This document shows, one piece after another, positions 9,120 through 15,950 of a DNA stretch of 64,000 nucleotides. The position numbers and the translations under genes are program-made. The notes under the pieces are model-generated. The model was not told the DNA's origin. It saw only the letters and a program-made list of their open reading frames with translations, and did no database searches. The DNA comes from an uncultured Lachnospiraceae bacterium (lineage in GTDB: Bacteria > Bacillota > Clostridia > Lachnospirales > Lachnospiraceae). Location: positions 124,001-188,000 of the forward strand of contig CAKQYS010000003.1 in the NCBI GenBank assembly GCA_934293375.1. Direction: 5' to 3'. Each line of letters starts with the position of its first letter. The stretch's first letter is position 1.

Positions 9120-9473
9120 ATGATATTAGAAGAGTTTGTCAAGATGTCCAAGAATTTGCCGTTTGCGCAGTTGTTTGTACTCGAAAACGGAAGCTATCGA
9201 CCACTTTGGATGGGCCGCAGAATTGATAAGCTCTATGATGATGTGAAGTCATTATATGGGGAAGACTATGTGACACAGCTGCATAGCTGTGAAATACTTG
9301 GATTTGAGGGAAATGGACAGGATCAGCTATATATTGTAACGGATATGTCCGCACCAAAGAATTTCTTCGCATACACGAAGGAATATTGGGATAAGATGCA
9401 TGAAGAAGCATCCGGTAATACGAAGAAGACGAAGAGCAAATTTGTAGAATTTATGACGAAGGATCTGTTTTAA
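9120..9473 (+). CDS. Hypothetical protein, 117 residues
   Basis: Not recognised. The product is soluble with no signal peptide or membrane segment. It has an N-terminal half rich in hydrophobic and aromatic residues (FAQLFVLENGSYRPLWMG) and a Lys/Thr-rich C-terminus. It has its own promoter, a GAAAGGAAG ribosome site and a following hairpin, so it looks like a real monocistronic gene. The function is unknown, and its position after the ATP synthase operon gives no reliable clue. Confidence 0.7.
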   Translation: MILEEFVKMSKNLPFAQLFVLENGSYRPLWMGRRIDKLYDDVKSLYGEDYVTQLHSCEILGFEGNGQDQLYIVTDMSAPKNFFAYTKEYWDKMHEEASGNTKKTKSKFVEFMTKDLF

Positions 9474-9495
9474 TAAGACGACCTGCATATTTTAG

Positions 9496-9544
9496 AAAAT
9501 GCCGTCAATACTCTATGTAAATGAGAGTATAGGGGGCATTTTTT
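9496..9544 (+). terminator. Hairpin and T run between the 117-residue gene and ywmB-like gene
   Basis: AAAATGCC and ATACTCT pair with AGAGTAT and GGCATTTT around a short loop, followed by TTTT. It is a likely terminator for the upstream gene. Its 3' arm contains AGGGGG, the only good Shine-Dalgarno site for the ATG at 9545. Confidence 0.7.
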
Positions 9545-10300
9545 ATGCGTAAAAAAGAGTGGATGTATCTGTTTATATTAGTCTGGATGGTGTTTGGTAT
9601 CCAGTTGGCTGTCAATGCGGGCATGAAAGATGATGACCAACTGATCGAAGCATTTCACGAGATAAAGACGATTCCGGTGGAAAGTGATGTGGAGGCATAC
9701 GGATATTTTGGTGATATGTATCTAAGCGGAGAAACCAAGAAAAAAATGCTGCAAAATCTGGCGGATAAACTGGACATCAAAGAGGGATATCTGATTGATA
9801 CTGTCGATGGTGGCAGTTTCACAAGAACCAGTCTGATCAAAGATGGTGCGTACGGAAAAACGCAGTTGCAGCTGATCACGCTGCACACAGAAAATGCAGA
9901 TGGTGATGCTTTAAACCAACAGTATGTATATGCAACCATTACAATTTATAACAGTGTGGAACATGTACAGTATTACCGCAGACAATTAGAGAAGATCTTT
10001 GCGGATATTGGGATGAAGGCAGATGTGAATATTTATCTGGCGGGTGAGATGCATGGACGGCAAAGCAAAGAGGCACGCGAAAAGCTGATAGAAGCGTTTT
10101 TAGACTGTATGGATGCAAAGGAGGTATGCGGTAATCGTACTGATGATCTGTACACAATATATGGATACACAAGGCATGAGAGAGAGTATGTTTATCAGAA
10201 TGGAGAGCGTGTCAATGTCAATATTGCCCTGACCTATGACGAAACACAGAATAAGACAAAGATTCATATGGCGGTTCCGTTTATTTCAAAATCTTATTAG
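9545..10300 (+). CDS. YwmB-like secreted protein
   Basis: A 251-residue protein with an N-terminal membrane/signal segment (about residues 6-25). The rest resembles the YwmB (TATA-box-binding-like fold) family, which in Bacillus also lies just after the ATP synthase operon. The family's function is not established. The pattern of two duplicated alpha/beta halves (GYLIDTVDGG...TKTQLQL and YTIYGYTRHERE...NIALTYDE) fits. The call rests on context plus general pattern, so it is moderate. Its ribosome site lies in the 3' arm of the preceding hairpin. Confidence 0.6.
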   Translation: MRKKEWMYLFILVWMVFGIQLAVNAGMKDDDQLIEAFHEIKTIPVESDVEAYGYFGDMYLSGETKKKMLQNLADKLDIKEGYLIDTVDGGSFTRTSLIKDGAYGKTQLQLITLHTENADGDALNQQYVYATITIYNSVEHVQYYRRQLEKIFADIGMKADVNIYLAGEMHGRQSKEAREKLIEAFLDCMDAKEVCGNRTDDLYTIYGYTRHEREYVYQNGERVNVNIALTYDETQNKTKIHMAVPFISKSY

Positions 10301-10382
10301 AATAATTTCTGAATATGCCGTGATTTGGCAGTCCGCCCTGTTAATATGGTGCTATCAAATGGGCCATAAGGAGGATACAGAT

Positions 10383-10550
10383 ATGGAAATCGTAATCAGA
10401 GTAGATGTATTAATGTTGAGATTAAAGAAGTTTGGAAAACGGATGCACACGATTCTGGAACGACTTTATACAATTGGTATTGTTGGTGCAGGGATTACCT
10501 CCGCAATTTATTTACTCAGGTGCATTTTTATGTGGCTGGCGGTCGCATAA
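10383..10550 (+). CDS. Small membrane protein, 55 residues
   Basis: A short gene with a strong ribosome site: AAGGAGG at 10369-10375, 8 bases before the ATG. The product has a basic amphipathic N-terminal half (VLMLRLKKFGKRMHTILERL) and one hydrophobic helix at about residues 31-54 (IVGAGITSAIYLLRCIFMWL). No family was recognised. It lies alone between the YwmB-like gene and a promoter at 10564. Its size, charge and single helix would fit a regulatory membrane peptide or a toxin-like peptide, but nothing in the sequence decides this. Confidence 0.55.
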   Translation: MEIVIRVDVLMLRLKKFGKRMHTILERLYTIGIVGAGITSAIYLLRCIFMWLAVA

Positions 10551-10563
10551 TAGAATTATTCTC

Positions 10564-10592
10564 TATACAAATGTTCCATTTTCCAGTATAAT
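10564..10592 (+). promoter_or_regulatory. Predicted promoter of the phosphoribosyltransferase-like gene
   Basis: TATACA (10564-10569), 17-base spacer, perfect TATAAT (10587-10592), 61 bases ahead of the ATG at 10653. The -35 is weak. Confidence 0.5.
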
Positions 10593-10652
10593 AAGATCAG
10601 TGATTGGTATTACTTTCAAATTGCTAATTTAAAGGAGAATGGAGGATTACAT

Positions 10653-11294
10653 ATGGAAGACAGAGCGGTTAAGGTTGCATCACCGGGGAATATGAAGCTG
10701 GAGCTGAAGGTGGTTCCGGGACATTTTGCGACAAATCATTCCCATATCAGCCACTATATTGATATGACGACGATCAAGTGCCGTCAGAGTGTGGCATATG
10801 AGGCAGCGAAGGAGATAGTGAAAGAATATAGAAGCACGACACCGGTAGATACGATCGTTTGTATGGACGGCTGTGAGGCAATTGGAGCATTGCTGGCAGA
10901 GCAGTTATCCGATGCGGGATTTATGTCTATGAATCAGCATCAGAGTATATATGTGATTACACCGGAGTTCAATTCTAACGGACAGATGATCTTTCGGGAT
11001 AATCTGCAGCCGATGGTACGCAATAAGCACATTTTATTATTGCTTGCTTCGGCAACAACAGGACAGACGATTTCGAGAAGTCTGGAATGTATCGAATACT
11101 ATGGTGGTATTGTAGAAGGCATCTCAGCTATTTTCTCTGCAATTGACACAGTAGACGCACATGAGGTACATAGTATATTCCATGTGGACGATCTGCCGGA
11201 ATACCATACATACAAGCACAATGACTGTCCATATTGCAAGGCAGGACAGCCGATTGAGGCAATTGTGAACAGCTATGGATATTCAAGACTGTAA
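10653..11294 (+). CDS. Phosphoribosyltransferase-like protein (degenerate PRPP loop)
   Basis: A 213-residue cytoplasmic protein resembling type I phosphoribosyltransferases of the orotate PRTase group: a central helix DTIVCMDGCEAIGALLAEQL, then a strand followed by LLASATTGQTISR where active enzymes have the acidic PRPP motif (hydrophobics-DD-x-TTGxT). The two acidic residues are missing, so catalytic activity is doubtful. The C-terminus has an HNDCPYCKAGQPIEA segment with a CxxC pair. An AAAGGAG/GGAGG site precedes the ATG. An LUD-domain gene follows about 115 bases later. A regulatory or ligand-binding role is an inference. Confidence 0.6.
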   Translation: MEDRAVKVASPGNMKLELKVVPGHFATNHSHISHYIDMTTIKCRQSVAYEAAKEIVKEYRSTTPVDTIVCMDGCEAIGALLAEQLSDAGFMSMNQHQSIYVITPEFNSNGQMIFRDNLQPMVRNKHILLLLASATTGQTISRSLECIEYYGGIVEGISAIFSAIDTVDAHEVHSIFHVDDLPEYHTYKHNDCPYCKAGQPIEAIVNSYGYSRL

Positions 11295-11410
11295 AGACAA
11301 TACAAGTAGACATAAAGCAATGGGGCATCTTTTTTGGGGTGCCTTATTGTGTTTTCATGTGAGAAGCCGGAAAACCATTGCTGGATATGAAATGTTAGGA
11401 GGATGCACAT

Positions 11411-12043
11411 ATGTCAAAGGAAATATTTTATCAGAAGCAGGCAGAGACGATCATCAAGAATATGAAGAAACGGAATTTTGAGGGATATTATGCACAGAAT
11501 GCGGAAGAGGCAAAACAGATCGTGCTTCGGATGATGGAGGAAGGTGCCAGTATCAGCTGGGGTGGCACAATGACGATGACAGAGATCGGCGTTATGGATG
11601 CGATCCGTGGAGGCAAATACCGGCTGATTGACCGGGCACTTGCCAAGGATCCGGAAGAGGCACGGGAGATCTTTGCCAAAACGGTAATGGCAGATTATTA
11701 CCTGATGTCGACAAATGCGATTACTTTAGAGGGAGAACTGATCAATATTGATGGAAATGGAAATCGGCTGGCATGTTTGATGCAGGGACCTAAAAATGTC
11801 ATTATTGTGGCAGGTATGAACAAGGTAGTATCGGATGTTCAAAGCGGTTATCAGAGAGTGAAAGACATTGCATCACCACCAAATGCAATCAGACTGCATA
11901 AGAATACACCGTGTGCACTTACCGGACATTGTGCAGACTGCTATTCGCCGGATTGTATCTGTTCGCATACTGTCATTACAAGAAGGTGTGGAATACCGGG
12001 CAGGATTAAAGTTATTTTAGTTGGACAGGAGTTAGGTTACTAA
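11411..12043 (+). CDS. LUD-domain protein (lactate utilisation family, stand-alone)
   Basis: A 210-residue protein of the LUD (DUF162) superfamily, related to LutB/LutC of lactate oxidation. Visible family features are the GASISWGGTMTMTEIGV motif near residue 45, DYYLMSTNAIT and the GPKNVIIVAGMNKVV segment. The C-terminal Cys cluster (CALTGHCADCYSPDCIC) could bind a metal or Fe-S centre. No LutA or LutC partner is adjacent, so it is a stand-alone form common in Clostridia; its substrate is unknown. AGGAGG lies 8 bases before the ATG. Confidence 0.8.
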   Translation: MSKEIFYQKQAETIIKNMKKRNFEGYYAQNAEEAKQIVLRMMEEGASISWGGTMTMTEIGVMDAIRGGKYRLIDRALAKDPEEAREIFAKTVMADYYLMSTNAITLEGELINIDGNGNRLACLMQGPKNVIIVAGMNKVVSDVQSGYQRVKDIASPPNAIRLHKNTPCALTGHCADCYSPDCICSHTVITRRCGIPGRIKVILVGQELGY

Positions 12044-12108
12044 TTGAAAGAACAGCTGCATATAATGAAACGAACAGAGAGCTTTACCGGGTGGGGAAAG
12101 GAGAGTAT

Positions 12109-12543
12109 GTGAGTCGTTTCATGTATGTAGCTGTTTTTTTATGTTTTCATTTTCTGATATTGGTCTTCTGCAGTGCCTGCGGACAGATCAGCGAACCAAA
12201 GAAAATCCAGGATATTGAATATACTGTGTGTGATGAGAGCAGGCTGCCAAAGGAATTGCTTGCTATCATAGAGGAGAAAAAGGAAACACCGTTTCGGTTG
12301 TCATATACAACAGGCAGTTATATGTATATTGTAGTGGGGTATGGAGAACAGGATCGGGATCAGCTTAGTGTGGCGGTATCAGATCTGTATCTGGGAGAAA
12401 ATGCAATCTATATGAATACTTCTCTGATATCTGATAGTCAGGATGTACAGACCGGAAAAACATCTTTTCCATATGTTGCAGTGAAATGTGAAAAATACGA
12501 TTTGCCGATATCCTATTTATCCTACTCGTCACAGGCATACTAA
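12109..12543 (+). CDS. Secreted or membrane-anchored protein, PrcB_C-like
   Basis: A 144-residue protein with an N-terminal hydrophobic segment (about 4-24) ending VFCSAC-GQ, which resembles but does not match a lipobox well. The remainder (YMYIVVGYGEQ...YMNTSLISDSQ...FPYVAVKC) has the order of strands seen in the PrcB C-terminal domain; this is tentative. The GTG at 12109 is preferred because GGAAAGGAG precedes it; an in-frame GTG at 12091 is possible. It lies just ahead of the phosphatase-kinase module and may belong to it. Confidence 0.5.
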   Translation: MSRFMYVAVFLCFHFLILVFCSACGQISEPKKIQDIEYTVCDESRLPKELLAIIEEKKETPFRLSYTTGSYMYIVVGYGEQDRDQLSVAVSDLYLGENAIYMNTSLISDSQDVQTGKTSFPYVAVKCEKYDLPISYLSYSSQAY

Positions 12544-12633
12544 TTGTCCTATTTTCGTTGATTTCATTGACAAAACCCGGCAAAAACGATACTCTAATAC
12601 TATAGTTTTTAATTGGGATGCGGGGTGTATAAT

Positions 12634-13401
12634 TTGGATTTTTTGGTGTCGGCGTATAGTGATATTGGTATCCGTAAAGAGACGAATCAGGATTCTGTAT
12701 TAGTTGAGGTCGCAGGTTATGGTCAGGATCGGATTGCATTTGCGGTGATATGTGATGGAATGGGTGGATTAGATCGGGGAGAACTGGCTTCAGCAGCGGT
12801 GGTAAGGGCTTTTTCAGATTGGTTTCAGAAGACATTTCCACAGATGCTTCAGGATGGATTTTCTGAGAAAACGCTCAAGTATCAGTGGCAGACGATTCTT
12901 GAGGATTTAGACAGGCGGATTGCAGTATATGGTGAGCAAAAGGGGATTACTTTAGGTACAACGGTTGTAGGGATTTTGATTTATCAGGGCAGATATTATA
13001 CGGTGAATGTTGGGGATTCCCGGATATATTGTATAGATAAGACGATTACCTGCCTGACAAGAGATCAGTCCTATGTGCAGCGGGAAGTCGATGCCGGACG
13101 CATGACGCCGCAGCAGGCAAATACGGATAAGCGAAGAAATATACTTTTGCAATGTGTGGGTGCCTCTGAATATATGGAACCGGAGTATGATACCGGAAAG
13201 ATTGTCACGGGACAGGTGTATATGCTGTGTTCAGATGGGTTTCGACATATTATTACAGAGGATGAGATGTATGAGAGGCTATGTCCGAAGATGTTAAAGA
13301 CAGAGAAGGATATGCTTGAGAATGCAGCCTATTTAACGGAACTGAATAAGAAGCGTAAGGAAGAAGATAATATTTCGGTCGCACTGATCAAGGTGTGTTA
13401 G
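12634..13401 (+). CDS. PP2C-family protein serine/threonine phosphatase
   Basis: A metal-dependent phosphatase (255 residues) that would reverse phosphorylation by the kinase encoded next. Motifs in order: RKETNQDS, CDGMGGLDRGE (metal-binding Asp-Gly near residue 41), GTTVVG, VGDSRIY, SDGF and EEDNISV. The start is uncertain: the TTG at 12634 gives the usual DFLVSAYSDIGIRKETNQD opening and follows GGGGTG, while a TTG at 12613 or GTG at 12625 would add a few residues. It is soluble with no extra domains. The gap to the kinase gene is 21 bases, so the pair is an operon, as with PrpC/PrkC. Confidence 0.9.
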   Translation: MDFLVSAYSDIGIRKETNQDSVLVEVAGYGQDRIAFAVICDGMGGLDRGELASAAVVRAFSDWFQKTFPQMLQDGFSEKTLKYQWQTILEDLDRRIAVYGEQKGITLGTTVVGILIYQGRYYTVNVGDSRIYCIDKTITCLTRDQSYVQREVDAGRMTPQQANTDKRRNILLQCVGASEYMEPEYDTGKIVTGQVYMLCSDGFRHIITEDEMYERLCPKMLKTEKDMLENAAYLTELNKKRKEEDNISVALIKVC

Positions 13402-13422
13402 AAAAATAACGGGGGAATGCAG

Positions 13423-15126
13423 ATGTTAGAGATTGGATCTGTGATCGACGGAAAATACAAAATATTGAATAAAGTCGGACAAGGTGGCATGAGTATCGTA
13501 TATCTTGCCATGAATGAAAAGGCGAATAAACAGTGGGCGATCAAGGAACTGCGTAAGAATGGAACGCAGAATTTTGAGGTGGTTAAGCAGGGGCTGATTG
13601 TAGAGACCAATATGCTGAAGAAGCTCTCCCATCCGCATTTGCCGAGCATTGTTGATGTGATAGATTACGATGATACATTTCTGATCGTGATGGATTATAT
13701 AGAAGGAAATACGCTGTTAGATGCCTTGAAGGAATACGGTGCACAGCCACAGGACATGGTGATTGAATGGGCAAAACAGCTGTGTGATGTTCTCAACTAT
13801 CTGCATACAAGAGAGCCGGCAATCATATATCGGGACATGAAACCGGCGAATATTATGTTAAAGCCTGATGGAAATGTTATGCTGATCGATTTCGGTACAG
13901 CAAGAGAATATAAGGCTGATGCAGATCGCACAGAGGATACAACCTGCCTTGGTACGCAGGGGTATGCGGCTCCGGAGCAGTTTGGCGGACAGGGACAGAC
14001 AGATGCCCGGACGGATATATATAATCTGGGTGCCACGATGTATCATTTGGTGACAGGGCATAATCCGGCCAAGCCTCCATACGAGATGTATCCGATCAGA
14101 CATTGGGATGAGAATCTGTCTTCCGGACTGGAAGAGATCATCCTGAAGTGTACAATGCGAAATCCGGAGGACCGGTATCAGAATTGTAATGAATTGCTTT
14201 ATGCACTCGAGCATTATAATGAACTGGACATCGAATATAAGAAAAGGGAACGGCACCATCTGCATTTGTTTGCGGCATCTGCAGTGCTGACTGTGATCTG
14301 TGCAGGTGTTTGTGCATTTGGACATGTCGAGAGCAGGAGCCTGACTTCTCAGACCTATCAGGCATATCTTGAGCGCGCAGCTCAGGCAACGAACGATGAT
14401 GATTATCTGAACTATATTGAAGAGGCATTGAAGCTGAATCCTGATAAAGCGGACGCATTGAATGCATTGCTTGAATATGATCGAAGTGACGGATATTTCA
14501 GCCGTGGGGAGGCTGAAACGATTACCAGATTGATCAATGAAAACAACGGAAGAATCAAGGCGGATCGGACAGGCTATGCCCAGTTGGCATACGATCTGGG
14601 TGCAGCGTACTGGTATGAGTATTCAAATGATGATCGTACTTATACGCCAATGCTCACGCAGGCAACGCAATGGTTTTCTCAGGTGGAAGAGATTAAGAAT
14701 GATGGAGCGGGCAACAGTGCCCAGTATCATAATGCACAGATTTATGAGAAGATTGGACAGAATCGGGCGCTTCTGAATCAGAAGGCAGATCAGATGGGCG
14801 ATACCGGAACGAGTTTTGCTGAGTATTGGAATGGGTATCTGCAGTTATATCAGAGTGAAAATGTCAATGCTGTAACCAGACTGCATATATTGAAAGATAT
14901 TGTTACCAATATTTACAGCTATGCTGTAGAGTTTAAGAATGCTGGTATTGAACTTACAGATATTACCGGTATGCTTGATGATATTGAAAAGGAAATTGCA
15001 ACAAAGCAATATGATATTAAGAATCCAACAGAGGCATCCCTGAATGGTTATCTGAAGGAGAATATACCGAATGCCAGAAGAGCGATTATGGCTGCATATG
15101 AAGGTATGGAAGAACAAGTCCAATAG
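13423..15126 (+). CDS. Membrane serine/threonine protein kinase
   Basis: A 567-residue PknB-type kinase. The cytoplasmic kinase domain covers about residues 10-265: glycine loop VGQGGMS (18-24), Lys41, catalytic loop YRDMKPAN (136-143, with Tyr in place of the usual His), DFG at 156-158 and APE at 183-185. A membrane helix lies at about 282-300, followed by an extracytoplasmic region of about 265 residues, helical and repeat-like, with no PASTA repeats. That region is therefore not the usual muropeptide sensor. ATG 13423 is chosen over 13417 because of spacing from GGGGGA. The neighbours are its phosphatase and a candidate substrate. Confidence 0.9.
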   Translation: MLEIGSVIDGKYKILNKVGQGGMSIVYLAMNEKANKQWAIKELRKNGTQNFEVVKQGLIVETNMLKKLSHPHLPSIVDVIDYDDTFLIVMDYIEGNTLLDALKEYGAQPQDMVIEWAKQLCDVLNYLHTREPAIIYRDMKPANIMLKPDGNVMLIDFGTAREYKADADRTEDTTCLGTQGYAAPEQFGGQGQTDARTDIYNLGATMYHLVTGHNPAKPPYEMYPIRHWDENLSSGLEEIILKCTMRNPEDRYQNCNELLYALEHYNELDIEYKKRERHHLHLFAASAVLTVICAGVCAFGHVESRSLTSQTYQAYLERAAQATNDDDYLNYIEEALKLNPDKADALNALLEYDRSDGYFSRGEAETITRLINENNGRIKADRTGYAQLAYDLGAAYWYEYSNDDRTYTPMLTQATQWFSQVEEIKNDGAGNSAQYHNAQIYEKIGQNRALLNQKADQMGDTGTSFAEYWNGYLQLYQSENVNAVTRLHILKDIVTNIYSYAVEFKNAGIELTDITGMLDDIEKEIATKQYDIKNPTEASLNGYLKENIPNARRAIMAAYEGMEEQVQ

Positions 15127-15138
15127 GAGGGATACCGT

Positions 15139-15882
15139 ATGGAACATAATATTATTTTATATGACCGTTTAACTGTCGTATTTGGAATAGCTGCTGTCAT
15201 ATTTCTGATTGTGACAGTGATTTTCTATATTGTATATGGAATAAAGGCAATTATAAGAAAGAGACTTGGACTTACACAGAAGCAGGAACTGCGCAGAATG
15301 CAAAGACAGGCTGAAGAAGCGCAGGAAGCTTCCCACAAAAAACTGCATGGACAGATGTTTATGTCAGAGGAGAAGCCACTAACGAGAAGCCGACACCGGG
15401 AGACACCATATCAGAGGGAAGACGAAAAACCTGTCAGGACAGAGAGTATTTTAGAGACATTAGAACATGAGCAGGAGATGGTGCGAAAAGAAAAGGAAGA
15501 GAGACTGGCGTATGCTTATGATAATGAAACTATCATACTAGGAGATGGCGGGACAACCGATGTGCCGGAAGCCGATACACAGACAGAGATGCTAGGAACG
15601 GACGGGGCAACCGATGTGCTTGGAGCTGATGCAAAGACGGTGATGCTTGGAGATGATGGGGCAACCGAGATGCTGCAGGTGGATGCACAGACAGAGATGC
15701 TTGGAGATGCTGCATCAGCAGATAGCATATATTTAGAAGAGACAGCACCAACATCGGTGTTAGATACATCAAAGGGAATACATCAACCTCACGAAGGTCT
15801 GTCCGATGGGGAGGCGTTGCCGGAACAGTTTACATTATTCAAACATATTATGATGATTCATACAGATGAGTTGATTGCATAG
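15139..15882 (+). CDS. Single-pass membrane protein with Thr-rich 18-residue repeats
   Basis: Not recognised. The 247-residue product has one membrane helix (about residues 10-35), a basic coiled-coil-like stretch rich in Gln, Arg and Glu (about 45-130), and an acidic repeat region (about 134-195). The repeats are 18 residues long, with recurring T(E/V)MLG and GATD/GTTD motifs, encoded by 54-bp tandem repeats. By the positive-inside rule the repeat region should be cytoplasmic, where the neighbouring kinase acts. The regularly placed threonines beside acidic residues suggest phospho-acceptor sites, which is an inference. The gap from the kinase gene is 12 bases, with AGGAGGG as ribosome site. 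Confidence 0.75.
   Translation: MEHNIILYDRLTVVFGIAAVIFLIVTVIFYIVYGIKAIIRKRLGLTQKQELRRMQRQAEEAQEASHKKLHGQMFMSEEKPLTRSRHRETPYQREDEKPVRTESILETLEHEQEMVRKEKEERLAYAYDNETIILGDGGTTDVPEADTQTEMLGTDGATDVLGADAKTVMLGDDGATEMLQVDAQTEMLGDAASADSIYLEETAPTSVLDTSKGIHQPHEGLSDGEALPEQFTLFKHIMMIHTDELIA
15538..15699 (+). repeat. 54-bp tandem repeat, three units plus a partial fourth
   Basis: Units begin at 15538, 15592 and 15646, with a partial unit from 15700. Each encodes LG(D/T)xG(A/T)T-type 18-residue repeats ending in (T)xTEM or KTVM. The units differ at several bases, so this is not a fresh duplication. Confidence 0.85.
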
Positions 15883-15950
15883 GATATGGAATACATATTG
15901 GATCGGCTGGGATTGATAGGCTATGGTCCATAAAGGGAGGAGGATACCGG

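Noticed and set aside
11318..11349. Hairpin CAAT-xx-GGCA/TGCC-xx-ATTG after the phosphoribosyltransferase-like gene.
   Set aside because: Internal mismatches, only a short T run; a terminator is possible but not convincing enough to list.
12567..12603. TTGACA with TACTCT/TAATAC as a promoter for the PP2C gene.
   Set aside because: The -35 is perfect, but no -10 with good sequence and spacing follows; left out of the feature list.
15516..15772. Minus-strand open frames opposite the 54-bp repeats.
   Set aside because: Mirror products of the repeat; no start signals.
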